Of a stretch of 64,000 bases of DNA, positions 46,247 to 59,429 are shown one piece after another. Source of the DNA: Muscardinus avellanarius. Its lineage: Eukaryota; Chordata; Mammalia; Rodentia; Gliridae. Positions within the stretch are counted from its first letter, which is position 1; each line of letters opens with the position of its first letter. Both the position numbers and the translations under genes were made by a program. The notes under the pieces were generated by a model, which ran no database searches, was not told where the DNA came from, and saw only the letters and a list, made by a program, of their open reading frames with translations. The stretch is from contig OY726569.1 in NCBI GenBank assembly GCA_963383645.1, forward strand, positions 80,320,211-80,384,210, written 5' to 3'.

Positions 46247-47440
46247 AGCAGGAGCACACAGAGGAAGAACCTGTTCACAGCTCCCAGTGCGTGACTGAGG
46301 GCGGAGCGCCCACCAGTGCTGCAAGGGCTCCATAGTATTTTTTTTTTTTTTTTTTTTTTTTGCTGCCTCAGAGTCCCCAAGGCCTTCGAGTAGAAGTGGC
46401 AGTAGATGGTTGCCATCAGCCAAGCCAGACTTTACTAGAACAATAGGAAAATAGATCCTCTGGGTTTGGATGGAACTCGGCAGTGGGGACGTTGGACGGA
46501 TGCTTTTTCTATCGTCAGAGCACACGTGTATCTTCACCTCCCCTTCCCCCGCCCCATCTGCTTAGGCTTCCTCTGACCCTTTCCTGCTGCCGCACAGAGA
46601 TGATATAAAAGAGGCTCTTTGGCTATTTGCATTTGGCTTCCTCTTCTTTTCCAGAGTACAGTATTAAGCTTCATTGTCTTTGTACAAGCTTAAAACCTCA
46701 GTATCATTATCTTCCACAGTTGCTCCTCCCTTCCCAGAGGGCCGGGGAGCAGGGGGTGGGGGGACATCACGAGTTTCCCAGGGTGCGGAGGCAAGTCCGC
46801 ATGCTGCTGACATGAGCCAGGGTAAAGGCATACTTTGAAATTACTGATTTCTAAGATTAATAAAGTAATTCTATTTTCCTTTTCTTTTTTTTTTCTACTT
46901 ACTAATTCTCAACAATCAACATTCACAAACAAAATTGAGATGGAACCAACATTTTATTTTCGAAATCTGAGCTATATATCAAATTTTGTTTCAGCAGATG
47001 GTGGGTCCCGGCTGCCCCCAAGGGCAGCTCCTATACCTGGGAATCTGTGCACAGACATGTCCTCCCTGGGGCAGCCCGCAGTGCAGTCGTCTGGGGAACT
47101 GGGAATCTGTGTCCCATGCCCATCCCCTCTCTGGAAGTTAGTTCATCCAAATGAATTAGCGCAGCCCGGGTTGCTCCCCAGTGGGCCCTCCACTCTCCTG
47201 CTTGCTCGCCTTTCCTACCCCCCTGCACTGGCTTCTGCTGGGGAAGATGGAAACCTGGCTACAGAGCCCATTGAAGGACTGACCTAGCCACCCTAACGAG
47301 TTGCTCGGGGAGCATCTGGAATCCGGGATTCCTATAAGGTCCACAGGCTCAAAATCCAAAAAAAAAAAAAAAAAAAAAAAAGACAACTAAAAGAGAAGGG
47401 GATTTTATCACTGTCTTGGTGAATAAAAACAAAAGCTTGA
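46247..47440 (+). other. TTLL5: TTLL5 3' UTR (end estimated)
   Basis: Non-coding sequence follows the TTLL5 stop. It holds an internal T-run (46339-46361) and an A-run (47359-47381). Candidate AATAAA signals are at 46859-46864 and 47422-47427. The second is followed by GT-rich sequence and would give a 3' UTR of about 1.2 kb, close to what I recall for human TTLL5, so I prefer it. Only transcript data can settle the end. Confidence 0.45.
47422..47427 (+). terminator. Candidate TTLL5 poly(A) signal
   Basis: AATAAA with GT-rich sequence some 30-110 bp downstream. An alternative AATAAA lies at 46859-46864, followed by a T-rich stretch. Confidence 0.35.
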
Positions 47441-49551
47441 GCACGGGGAAGCACTTTGGGATGTGGTCTGTCATTCCATATCTTCCTGGGGCTTCTGGAA
47501 GGTAGTGTGAGGACCATCATAATTGTTCACTTGGTGTTGTGAGTTCGTTAGGAGACAAATTAGAATTCCTCCATGGTCCCCTCAGATGTGCACAATGGGG
47601 AATAAGGGACTTGGAGGAACTTACCACATGAATCTTTCGAAAAAGGGATAAGAGGGTGTGAGCCTAGAAGGGGATGTGGAGAGCGACTGCAGTGCTTGGA
47701 CTGCCCTGGGTGGCCACTCGGAACCCAGCCCGTCTCGTCTCTTTCTTCATTCATTGTGTGCTGACCTGGTGCTAAGTCCCGACTCCAGATCACTCCCTTC
47801 ACGTACCGGAGCGCTTCTGCATCATTCTTACTGGTACTGGACTTGTCTTGGGAATAAACCAGACAGATTGGAGCCTTCCTCCAACAGAGGCATCGTTTCC
47901 ATATCACTCTGCCCTCCCCCCAAGACCCGCATGCATTTATTTTTGGAGACAGACAGTGATGCAAGTGTCCATGTTGCCCCTAGTGATGTGTGGGATGGAA
48001 GGCTGGACTCCAGATTCCCGTCCACGTTTGTATCTGCTGCTTAACGCTAGCGTAGCACTCAACATAAAAAGAACATTTGCAATCACCATGTGTTCTGTTT
48101 TCTTTGAGATATTTCAGGAAACACATCTAGTTGCCTTGGTTCTTTAGGATGAACCACAGGCCAGTCCAATGATGTCCCCAGAGGTTGAGTGAAGAGGGCG
48201 TTTTACTCTAGGAACAGATGAAAATGTCAGATGCAGTGCGCCACTTCTCAGGATGTAGTTCTCAGGCAGCTGGACCCTGCCCCATTTGTAAAGACAGCTC
48301 AGAGCTGCAGCCCAAAAAGACAAGGGTGAGTCTCGTGCTCATTGAAAGTGGAGGCTGGCTGCTACAGTGGATTCGCTATGGCACTCAGGTAGCAGCAGCT
48401 ATGGCTGACATGCTGGCATGCTGTACCACCCCGCTGGCTTCTTATGTTAGACAGGGCTCACTCCTACACTGAGGACTTTCAGGCAGGGACATAGCCCTCC
48501 CAAGGATGGTGGATGTATTTTTTTATTTGGAAACAGGGTCTCACTAAGTTGCTGAGGCTGGCTTCAAACCTGTGTGATCCTCCTGTCTCTGCCTCCCAAG
48601 CGCTCAGATTACAAGCGTGCGCCACCACGCCCAGCCAGAGGACAGTGGATGTAAATGGGTACCCATGGGATAAAGACACAGGCCCGTAGGATTGGCTGGG
48701 CATGGATGGAACAAGAAAAAAATAACAGTCTTGGTGGCCAAAGTCAGCTCAGTCTTGAAGACCTTGGAATGGAGCAAGGTGTGCGCACACCTAGACACAC
48801 GCAGGCCTGGCAGGTCATACGCATCCTTCCACCTGTAAACTCTGGCTGCAGACACACCTATCACCCATGCTAAAGTGACTGTGAGAAAGGCAGGGTTCCT
48901 CACGCTGCTCACTCGCTGCAGATGGCTGCCTCGGGTGCACACTAATGCCACAGCGGAATCCTGCCGTGCTCTGGGATCCGTGACCTGAAAAGAGCTCTGT
49001 GGGACGGGCCTCTTGTTGGGAAACGAGGCCCATAGGCTGAAACGGCTTCCTGGTCGGCTCTTCTTGACTTAACCCTGTAACAGGATTTGCTGCATTCCTG
49101 GCCATTGCCATGGGAGGTGTCGCTAACGCTCACCTGATCTGGGGGCTGAGATGAGTTGGTCACTTAGATTGAATGTACAAACCACAGTCCCACCTGCACG
49201 GGTCCACAGCCCACAGTTTTCCAGAGGCTGCATTCATACGCTTCCTGCAAATCTGAGCCTCGCCCTCTGTGTGGTAATAATACGTTGTGCAAGAGGAAGG
49301 GCGCACAGACAATGGTGCAGTTCCTCTGGTGGCAGGAGGCGGCACGGTGTGTCTACTGTCCTACGGACTCCTGCTGAACCGTGTAGTTGATGTTGGGAAG
49401 ATTCTCTGCCTGAATTCCCATTGCGTCTGATTAGAAAATGCTAATACGGGACTAAGAAAATGATGATGAAGCATACATAAGGAGTCAGACATATACCTCA
49501 GAATAAGGCTTTTACTGTTCTAGAAACAATCTTCCAGAAGATGAAATCATC
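47441..49551. other. Convergent TTLL5-TGFB3 intergenic interval
   Basis: About 2.1 kb between the estimated 3' ends. It has one half-SINE (48516-48636) and otherwise sequence I do not recognise. Open frames here show no recognisable protein. Confidence 0.5.
48516..48636 (-). mobile_element. SINE, B1-like half only, type B-like
   Basis: Begins TTTTTTTATTTGGAAACAGG, ends GCGCCACCACGCCCAGCC; the ID-like half is absent. A GTGGATGTA duplication flanks it. Confidence 0.82.
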
Positions 49552-50535
49552 CATAATTCCCCCAAAAATATTTATTCATACAAAGATTTTGAGAGTAATA
49601 TTTGTACTTGTCTTTATACTCAGTCTACGCGTCTGGGCCAAGCCACTGTGTGGCGCGCATGCATCCTCCCGAAGGCCTCCCGTGTTGTAGCGCCTGCCTC
49701 CGGGAACACTGAATGACCGGGGTCTGGAGGGACGGCGGGGAGGAGCCCCTGGTCCCCTGAGGCTGCATGGACCAGACTCTAGATACGCCCACCCTGACCT
49801 GGAAGGTATCTAGCAAAATGTCCAAGGAGAAATGTGACCGAGGAAGAAGGCCAGAGGAGGGACCCGGAGAACAGACAGGAGAGGGTTCATTTCCATCTTT
49901 TGCTTCTGAGTTCAGCATCTCCAGGGAGGGCAGTATAGTTGCTGGCCCAGGAGCTACATAGTCCATTACCTGTGATGACCCATGATACTAACAGATGTAG
50001 AGGACAGTTGGCAAAAACAGATTTGTCCTTAATCCCAGGTAGCACAAGACACAACTTTGTCTCGGTAACCTGTCTCAAGAAAAATGCTTGCCTCTTAAAA
50101 CGTCATCCAGATTCCTTTGGAGCAGATGCAGGACAGCAGTGAGCCAAGCTGACCTCAGATCCCAGATGTCTTCCAGTCTGGCCCCGACCCAGCCATCCTC
50201 TGTCCTTCCTCCTCCCTAGGGTACCCGAGTCCCACTGCCACATGATGGCTGACTTGCCATCCCTCTCCCTCTACCCCCACCACCTCGGTGTGCACCACAG
50301 AAAGTCTTTTCTGAAGAGTTCGCCTTCCCCTAACCAACCCACACTTTCTTTACCACAGTGATTCTCAGAGCCAGCAAGAAAGAAATGTTCCAGAAGGAAG
50401 CCTCCATCTCGGCCGTGTGCTGGGAGCCGCCGAGGGTGGTGGCTCCAGGCCTCAAGGTGAGGTCTGTCGCTTTGGTTTCCCGAGGAGCGGCCAGTCAGGT
50501 GGTGGCAGTTCCCCCTCCTCTGTGGCAGGCAGGCC
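49552..50535 (-). other. TGFB3: TGFB3 3' UTR
   Basis: About 980 nt follow the TGFB3 stop on the minus strand and end after the only AATAAA I see in a suitable place. The length is close to the roughly 1 kb 3' UTR of human TGFB3 as I recall it. No SINE interrupts it, unlike the surrounding DNA. The exact cleavage position is estimated. Confidence 0.6.
49571..49576 (-). terminator. Probable TGFB3 poly(A) signal
   Basis: AATAAA on the minus strand (TTTATT on plus), about 960 nt beyond the stop codon, followed by ATTTTTGGGGG. Confidence 0.55.
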
Positions 50536-50715
<180 letters not shown>

Positions 50716-50831
50716 TTACAAGTGGCAGCGCCAGGCCTCAGGCCTGCAACCCAGGAATTATACGAGTTCTGGGATCTGCTCGAGACTGAGTGGTGGATGA
50801 CTACTGGTGCCATTTAAGAGGGCTCATCCGA

Positions 50832-51026
50832 GCCGGTGCAGGGGTGCACGCCTGTAATCCCAGTAGTTGGGAGGCTGAGATAGGATCCCAGGCTCGACAG
50901 CCTTAGCAAGTACAGGACTCTCAGTAACCTAGTAAGACACTGTCTCAAAACAAAAAATATAAGAGTGTAGTTCAGAGGTCAAATACCCCGCTTCAACAAT
51001 CCTCAGTACCCCCCACACAAACATAC
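50832..51026 (+). mobile_element. Type A SINE in TGFB3 intron 6
   Basis: GCCGGTGCAGGGGTGCACGC to CAATCCTCAGTACCCCCC and CA. Confidence 0.8.
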
Positions 51027-51639
51027 CTGTTGGCACAGTTTGGGTGAGTGGTTAGTTGTGCTCATCCACTAAGGCAGAAAGCAGAACATACAGTGTCTGC
51101 GGGTTATCAGCTGGCGCATGTATGTTTCAATTAATGAGGAAACTCTTGCTGGTAAGAAAACACTCTTATATTGATCTTCCTTGGTGGAGAAAAATGTTCT
51201 CCCTAACCACTGCCTTGGGCCATTTAGTAAGTGCCATAGTGTAGGGCCAGACAGGATGCGGCCCTAATGAGCTGTAAGGAAATGGGCTTCACAAATGACT
51301 GCGCTATTTGCAGTTCTCCTCGAGGAAAGACGCGCTTCCCCGGCTGTGGACGCCCTCGCTTTCTCCTCAGGTGTTGCATAATAGCTGCTGCTGTGTGTTC
51401 TGCGTTGCCAATCAGAGGAACATTTGCACACTCAAGAGGCCGCATGGTCGAGTTCTTTCACTAGTGGTAGCCTTACCGTTCTACCCTCACACTGCCTGCC
51501 AACCAGGTACACACATCTCTGACGCATGGGGTAGCCTGTGGCAGTTAAACTTTCATGGTACAAAAGCTTTTGACAAGGAAATAAAACATCTGCTTGAAAT
51601 TACGGTAGGAGCTATATATTTTTTTGTTTTGTTTTTGCT

Positions 51640-51712
51640 GCTAAGGATCAAACCCAGGGGCTCACAGATGCTTAGAATATATTCTTTCCACTAAGCTACC
51701 CACCCCGGCCTC
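51640..51712 (-). mobile_element. ID-like fragment in TGFB3 intron 6
   Basis: GGATCAAACCCAGGGGCTCA and TTTCCACTAAGCTACCCACC. Confidence 0.55.
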
Positions 51713-51736
51713 TATGACAGGAATTATTTTTTAAAT

Positions 51737-51931
51737 GTACTGGGGATTGAATCCAAGTACGTTCTACCTCTAAACTACAGCCCCAGCACCTTTTAATTTT
51801 TTGTTTTGAAACAGGATCTCACTAAATTGCCAAGGGTCTCACTAAGCTGAGAAGGCTGGCTTCAAACCTGCAGTCTTCCTGCCTCAGTCTCCCAATTACT
51901 GAGATTACAGGCACGTACCCCCCTGACCCAA
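51737..51931 (-). mobile_element. Type A SINE in TGFB3 intron 6
   Basis: GTACTGGGGATTGAATCCAA to GCACGTACCCCCCTGACCC. It ends just before TGFB3 exon 6. Confidence 0.82.
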
Positions 51932-52084
51932 CTTTACTATGGGAATGTTTTTAGGGAAGGATGTGCCCAGATAGAATTGGACCTGAAAGGGTCAAACCCT
52001 TTAATAGAGGGATTTTGCCCCCCAGATTATCATTTGTTCTTGCTATATTCAATCCTTCATTCTTTTCCACAAGTGGCCTGGTCA

Positions 52085-52343
<259 letters not shown>

Positions 52344-52599
52344 CAACCTAAAAGGAACCCACCAACAAAAGAAACTTCAAGAACACCCTCATATTTTCCC
52401 CTGGAGTCCTTCCCTGCTGTCCAGGAGCTGAGCCTACCCACTGAAGTCCAGGTTTGAGTGTGTGGGGCGAAGAGACCAGAAGTCACTTCTCTGTTACACA
52501 CCAGGATCTCAAGGATACAACAGGTAGATATAAGGCTTCATGACGGAAAGCACGAGGGAAAAGTGGCCGTGGCCCCTTTTATGTTTTACAAATCCAAAG

Positions 52600-52796
52600 C
52601 CTGGCCTAGTGGTGCGCACTTGTAATCCCAGCGCTTAGAAGGCTGAGACTGGAGGATCGCACAGGTTCTAAGCTAGCCTCAGCTACTTAGTGAAGCTCTC
52701 AGCAATTTAGTGAGACCCTGTTTCCAAAACATATTTTTTAAAAATAGGTCTTAGAAAAGCCCCTGGGTTCCACCCCCAGTACCACCAAAAAAAATA
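52600..52796 (+). mobile_element. SINE, A/B intermediate, in TGFB3 intron 5
   Basis: GTGGTGCGCACTTGTAATCC, GATCGCACAGGTTCTAAGC, CCCTGTTTCC; the ID-like part has lost its GTGTAGCTC segment. Confidence 0.82.
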
Positions 52797-53427
52797 GACC
52801 GAAAGTGTACCACATCCGCCCAAGCACATGTACCTGATGGCCCAAGTCCGAGTTCTCAAGGATGGCTATCGTTACCTTCCTCATTTGCACCCAGCCAGAA
52901 ATGAACTCACTCTGTATGCCACGTGAATACTGCTGTAGATGACTCTTGGAGTAATTCTATTGAGCCAAAACACGGCACATCCTCCCATTAGAACCATGAT
53001 TCCCCTGTCACCCAAATGTGACCATCTGGCCCCTTCAGTCCTGATGTCTACAAAAGTCCATTTGGAGAGACCCCTTGCCACATGGGCATCTGGCCTCTGT
53101 TGAATAGGTCTCTCCTGTGACCTAGAACTTGCTACTTCCAAAGGCAGCTATTGGACAAATCTGGCTTCCTGTGGGTTCCGAGGATGAACCCTGGCAGACT
53201 CCACGGGGGATCTCTTTATCTCTACCCCTTCTCCCTTGCAGCCTCCCATCGTGGAGTCTGGAACACCAGATACTCATTTTTCATTGCCAAGGCTGCTCTG
53301 CCCTTGCTGGCAGGGGTGGTCATGTGACCTAATAATAACCAATCAGACATAGAAGTATGCAGGGGGCAAGGGCAAGTTCTGGCAAAGATAAAAGTAGCAG
53401 GTGGAAGAGGAAGGCTGCTGGTTTTCC

Positions 53428-53606
53428 CCTGTAATCCCAGTACTTGGGAGGCTGAGACGGAAGGATTTTAGGTTTGAGGCCCACCTCAGCAACCTAACAA
53501 GATCCTCAGCAACTTTGTGAGACCCTGTTTCAAAATTTAAAATAAAAAGAACTGGGTGTGTAGCTCAGAGGTAGAAAGCCCCTGGGTTCAGTCCCCTGTA
53601 CCAAAT
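53428..53606 (+). mobile_element. 5'-truncated type A SINE
   Basis: CCCCTGTAATCCCAGTACTT to GTTCAGTCCCCTGTACC. Confidence 0.82.
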
Positions 53607-53704
53607 TATATATATGAAGCCTGTGTCCTCAACAGCATAAACCAGCAGTCAGGCCAGCCCTGAGCCACTGCCACAGGCCTCCTGTGAATGAGAAGTCCTC
53701 TGTG

Positions 53705-53848
53705 AGCCGGGCGTGGTGGCGCACACTTGTAATCCCCGTGCTTGGGAGGCAGCGACAGGAGGATCACGCAGGTTCGAAGCCAGCGGCACTGGCTTAAGAG
53801 ACCCTGCTTCCAAAATATAAAATAGGCCTGGGAGTGTAGCCTGGAGGT
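53705..53848 (+). mobile_element. Type B SINE lacking its 3' tail
   Basis: GCCGGGCGTGGTGGCGCACA to TAGCCTGGAGGTAAA with no CCAGTACC or poly(A), yet flanked by a perfect AGAAGTCCTCTGTG duplication. Confidence 0.88.
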
Positions 53849-54228
53849 AAAAGAAGTCCTCTGTGGCTCACTGCATGGTTGCTTGCAGCCAAGGACATTC
53901 ATTTCTCACCATAAGGAGTCTGGCTTCCAGTCGGGCACTGCACTTCCCTCTCCAGTCCTCTGTTCCCTCACACTCAACACCCTTAGTTTATTCAGTTCTT
54001 CCTACAGGGCAAGGTTTGCAGATCTGAAGACTTTCCAGTTCATCCTTCCTACTCTGTCCAGACATCTTCCCCAGTCAAGTTAACCCATCCTGCTCCTTCC
54101 TTTACTTGAAGTGTTTCCTCCTCTTGGATCCCTACACACCCTGATCTTACCCATCCTCAAAAGTACTGCCCAAATTCCACACCTTTCCTGTGTCCACAGG
54201 TGGATTCCCTGCGTCCAGTCCCCCCCAC

Positions 54229-54410
54229 CTCTCACACACACACTGGGGATTGCACCTAGGAGCATTCTACCTCTGAGCATATGCCCAACCCATCTGCTTT
54301 GAAACAAGGCCTTGCTAAGTTGCTAAGGGTCTCATTAGGTTGCTGATACTGGTCTCAAAACTGCAATCCTCCTGTCTCAGCCTCCCCACATACTGGGATT
54401 ACAGTTGTGC
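54229..54410 (-). mobile_element. Type A SINE in TGFB3 intron 5
   Basis: CA-rich start, CTGGGGATTGCACCTAGGAG to GGGATTACAGTTGTGCA. Confidence 0.8.
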
Positions 54411-55020
54411 AATTCTTAAAGCACTTTATCCTTCGGATCCTCTCCTGGGTGTGACGGTTTCTACCTTTTAGAAGATGGGGTACAGAATTTATCTGCCCTT
54501 CCTTGTATGTGAGCAGTTCCACAGCTCCTAAGGAAGGGAAGAAGTTGAATCTTTACCATTTCTGTACTGGGTGACTGAATTATTTCTGAATCTGTTCATT
54601 TCTCAAGCTCAGATTCCCTGTAAGTGAAGACTTTCCCTCTCCCACTCCAGTGGCATCGTCATACCTATCCTGGAGACTAAGCGCTTCCTGAAGGAAACTT
54701 CTGCAGAAATCTCTCCCCACCCTGCAAATACTTAGAGCATGAAAAACCTGGGGCGGGGGGCTTCAGCCAAGTGTGCCAAATCCAAACTATTCTCACAGCA
54801 TTCTCCTCAGTTTCCCTCATTTACTTCATCGGGGCCCTTACAGAGTTGGGCCACAGAAAAACAGTGGGGCTCCCAGGAAAACAGGAAGAGGTTTAGAAGA
54901 GATTTCCAGTCTTTTCCTGGAGATGTCTGTGAACAGTATCAGGGCCCCTCTGCCGAATGCAGCTTAGTCTGGAGCCTGAGCCGCAAGAGGCCCGTGGGAC
55001 AGCCTGGTGCCCCGGGCTCA

Positions 55021-55497
<477 letters not shown>

Positions 55498-56584
55498 TCA
55501 AATACAGACCTTTGGGGTGTCGATTTAGATTCTGAAGCTTAAAATCTTGTGCTATGAGATTCCTCTTATAATTTAAATTGGTCAAGATGGAACCCAAGTC
55601 CTACTGACACTTTATGTCACAGTTTTAGTAACAGGTAAAAGACCTATACGATCTGAAGAGAAACCAGAGTATAAGGGGTCACAATTTGAGATAGTCCGTA
55701 TGGGAGCCAAAGAAACAAGGCTTTGGATAGCTGAACAGCCACATTATGCTTATTGTTTTGGAAGTGTTTTTGCCATAAAATTAAAGATGAGATAATAAAG
55801 CACATGCTAAACAGCTTAGCAAAGCAAGCTCTGGGAAGAACGCCCGAATTCAATTTCTGAACTGATTTCATCTGAAAAGGAAAGGACTGAGTTACAAAGA
55901 ATCTCAGCTAACTGGAGATCTAGTTTGTGGAGGATCGTCACCAGCTGGGACCATCTCCACAGGGCAGGACACACAGCGTCTAAATGACACGGCTACGGGA
56001 GGAACTTGGCTCTCAGGGAGGGGCAGTTGGTCTGTAAGACAAAGGATCAGGGAGACCCGGGTCTGAAATCCTCCTCTCTAAAATCTTCGGGAACCAGGCA
56101 AGCGTACGCCTCAAGGTGCCAGCAGACCCTGTCCTGGAGAGGACTCTGAAGGGCTGTACGCACTGAGGCGCTCTGAGGAGGTCCATTTCTTGGCTTTAAT
56201 ATCTAAAGCGTCTGAGATGGAGCCCACCCAGGTGAAGAGGACTGCCTAGGCGCAGGAGCCGAGAGTGGCCTGCACCTTTTCCCAGAAGAGCCTCTGACCA
56301 CAGGTGACCCTCAGTTACTCAAAATGGGACAAGGGGAAGAAAGGGGCTTCCCTGAGCTCCAAAGACTGGAAAACATGGCGGAGGCCCAGAAATGGCTCAG
56401 CTACAAAAAACACCTTTGGGGGAACACGCCAAGGCCCGAAGCCATCATCCAAATGCAATGACTCCTGGGCTTTGGTGGTGAGGACCAAGTGGCCCAGTGG
56501 CACCTGCCAGCCTCAGCAGCCAGGGCACTCATGTTCAGGGCCACCAGCATTAATTTCTTCTAGAAAAGAGGGAGACAGTTCTTA

Positions 56585-56705
56585 TGTGTTGAACATTCCT
56601 GGCACTGTGTTTCACATTTGTTATATCATTTAATTGCATAAAAACCCTGTGAAAAAGGTACCTTCGTCACCATTACACTGGGCTCAGAGAAACTGAAGAG
56701 CTGGC
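56585..56705 (+). repeat. MIR fragment
   Basis: ATTCCTGGCACTGTGTTTCA, ATATCATTTAATTGCATAAA and CTCAGAGAAACTGAAGAGC. Confidence 0.5.
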
Positions 56706-56894
56706 CCACACGATGCTGCTGCCCTTAGCAGCATCCTCTTCTGGACAGTAATGATGCTCTGTGGCTATGCGCTGACAGTCACCCTCCTCACTTTGGGGGC
56801 ATGGCAGAACTACTCAAGCACAAAACAGTTGCCCATCCCCGTGAAGGAGACTTTTTTTCCACTGGGGTCTGGTGGGTTCTACCCTGTCTTGTCA

Positions 56895-57287
<393 letters not shown>

Positions 57288-57341
57288 TCATGAAGGAGAA
57301 TGGGAGCAGCCATCCATTTTGAACAAAGCATATCAAGAGAA

Positions 57342-57695
57342 AATTAAACATGGTGGCGCACACCTGCAGTCCCAGTACTTAGGAGGGTGAGACAGGAGGA
57401 TCGCATGTTCAAGATCAGCCTCAGCAATTTAGCAAGATTTTCGGCAACCTAGTGTAGCTTGTGAGCAGAATGCCCCTAGTGTAACTTGTGAGCAGACTGC
57501 CCCTAGTGTAGCTTGTGAGCAGAATGCCCCTAGTGTAGCTTGTGAGCAGACTGCCCCTAGTGTAGCTTGGAAGTAGAATACCCCTAGTGTAGCTTGTGAG
57601 TAGACTGCCCCTAGTGTAGCTTGTGAGTAGACTGTCCCTAGTGTAGCTTGGAAGTAGAATACCCCTAGGTTCAATCCCCGATACCCAAGAGAAAA
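57342..57695 (+). mobile_element. SINE expanded by an internal minisatellite
   Basis: Head ACATGGTGGCGCACACCTGC to CAACC (57450), eight 27-bp units, then the normal end GGTTCAATCCCCGATACCC. Confidence 0.88.
57453..57668 (+). repeat. 27-bp minisatellite, 8 units
   Basis: Units of TGTAGCTTGTGAGCAGAATG plus CCCCTAG, differing at a few positions (CAGAA/CAGAC/TAGAC; TGTGAG/TGGAAG). The unit is the ID-like tail of the host SINE. Minus-strand frames show a 9-residue repeat that is not a gene. Confidence 0.95.
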
Positions 57696-57887
57696 AGAGG
57701 GAAACAGGGAGAGATTTATCTATTTGAGAGAAAAAGGACAAAAATCCAGGAAGGGAAAAAAATTCATATCAATGAAGTGTTTGTTGGAAGAGAAAAGGAA
57801 GAGAGGACTGGAAGAGACTCAGGAAAGGAGCCACTGGAGAGCTTCTGAGCAGAGACAGCGACTCAACGCCACACACTGAAGGGCCAG

Positions 57888-58099
57888 CCAGGCACCGCGG
57901 CGCACGCCTGTAATCTCAGGACTCAGGAGGCAGAGACAGGAGGACGGCAGGTTCAAAACCAGCCTCTGTAGTGTAGTGAGACTCTCGGCAATCTAGCAAG
58001 ACTCCATTTCAAAACAAAATATAAAAAGGGCTGGGGGTGTAGCTTGGAATTCGAATGCCCTGGGTTCACTCCCCAGTACAAAAAAAAAAAAAAAAAATC
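57888..58099 (+). mobile_element. Type A SINE in TGFB3 intron 3
   Basis: AGCCAGGCACCGCGGCGCAC to TTCACTCCCCAGTAC and poly(A). Target duplication AAGGGCCA. Confidence 0.85.
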
Positions 58100-58317
58100 A
58101 AAGGGCCACAAAATGGAAGGCCAAGCGACAGGATTGAAAGTCAAGAATCAGTGCTAGAGGTAAGTCGGCTACAGTGAGAAGCAGGATCCGTGGAAAGGAA
58201 AGATGCCAGCGTTCCTATGAGAGCTGTGATGGTGGAAACACAGGGAGTGGTAAACTCCAGAGAAGAGGAAAATCATGGCTGCACTTGGCCATATTCTTTC
58301 CCTGAAGTGCAAGGACA

Positions 58318-58512
58318 GCTGAGCATGGTGGCGCAGTCCTGTGATTGCAGGACTTGGGAGACTGAGACCGGAGAATCACAGGTTCAGAGCCAGCCTCAGT
58401 AACTTACTGAGGACCTTTCCACCATAGTGAGACCCTGTGTCAAGATAAAAAAAAGGGCTGCAGGTGTAGCTCAGAGGCAGAACGCCCCTGGTTTCAATCC
58501 CCAGTACCAAAA
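58318..58512 (+). mobile_element. Type A SINE in TGFB3 intron 3
   Basis: GCTGAGCATGGTGGCGCAGT to TTCAATCCCCAGTACC. Confidence 0.85.
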
Positions 58513-59429
58513 GGCAGCAGCCAAGAGGTGCCAGTGTGCGGTGACTACTTTCCAGTGCCAGAGGACCCACCCGGGCTCTTTCTTCTTTCAATTAAGGGAG
58601 CTTGGGTTTTGGCATCCAAAATCAAAGAAGCAGAAAAATTAGTAGATGAGGATGAAGGAAATGGAAGAGAGAAAAAAATAAGTGAATGAAAAGTACGGCC
58701 TGAATCAAGTTGTTTGGGTCAGGCAAGATCAGGTAGGATCTGGCATCGTGTCCGTTTGGTGGGTAGGACTCGATTTGGGATGCTCTGTTGATCCTGGGGC
58801 AGCAGCCAGCCGTGGCCCAGGTAACAGGAAAGATCGCAAGGAAGGTACAGACCCTCGGGGTTCAGGGTTCCCAGTGAGCTGCCTCATCTCCTCTTCCCGC
58901 AACCATCCTAGTTATCTCTGAGTGGCCTTGGGGCCAACTTAGGGTCGTCCTGAAACCTGGTCTCAGCAGAGAAATCCTGACACCCTCCTCACAGGCAGAA
59001 CAGCACCGGCCCAGTGGTTCCTATCACCATTACGCAGGCCTGGAATATCCCAGTCCTACTGATTTAAAACCAGCTCCCTTCTTCCGTAGACTCCAGAGCC
59101 AGGGAAGGTTCTGGAACACACTGACACCTGCTGAGCTCGAGAATCTCTGCTGCACAAAGTTCGCTCTGTGTGGGCAGGCGGACCAGCCAGGGAAGCGAGC
59201 AGAGGGAAGCAGAAGGAAGGACCTCTTCCCGATACACAGGAGGAGCTGGAGGAGCCCAAGCGGCTGCCTACTTCCTGTTCCCGGTGAGCCACGATGAAAT
59301 GGAAGAAACCTGAGACCTCTCAGTGGGTGCGTTAGAGAGCCAGGGCACACAGGTGTGCTGGGGAGAGTGTGGGCTGGGGTACAGTGGTCACCATGACGAG
59401 GTGGCTCTAGCTAGCTAGAGGGCCCAGAG

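Larger units (their letters stand above)
1..47440 (+). other. TTLL5: TTLL5 gene body, 3' part
   Basis: The span covers the last two coding exons of TTLL5, the intron between them, part of the preceding intron (1-4090) and the probable 3' UTR. TTLL5 is a tubulin tyrosine ligase-like polyglutamylase that adds glutamate side chains to tubulin tails, with known roles in photoreceptors and sperm and as a nuclear-receptor coactivator modulator. The catalytic TTL domain lies upstream of this window. Identification rests on the C-terminal peptide encoded by the two exons, their compatible phase, and position directly 3' of and convergent with TGFB3, as in human. The right end is my estimate from a poly(A) signal. 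Confidence 0.8.

Noticed and set aside
49160..49390. Overlapping open frames on both strands between TTLL5 and TGFB3
   Set aside because: Short, no recognisable protein, no start or splice context.
57453..57668. CRISPR-like regular repeats
   Set aside because: The units are directly adjacent with no unique spacers, and this is a mammalian genome.
57421..57741. Minus-strand frame with a 9-residue repeat resembling a repeat protein
   Set aside because: The repeat is the 27-bp minisatellite in a SINE; the period divisible by three keeps the frame open.
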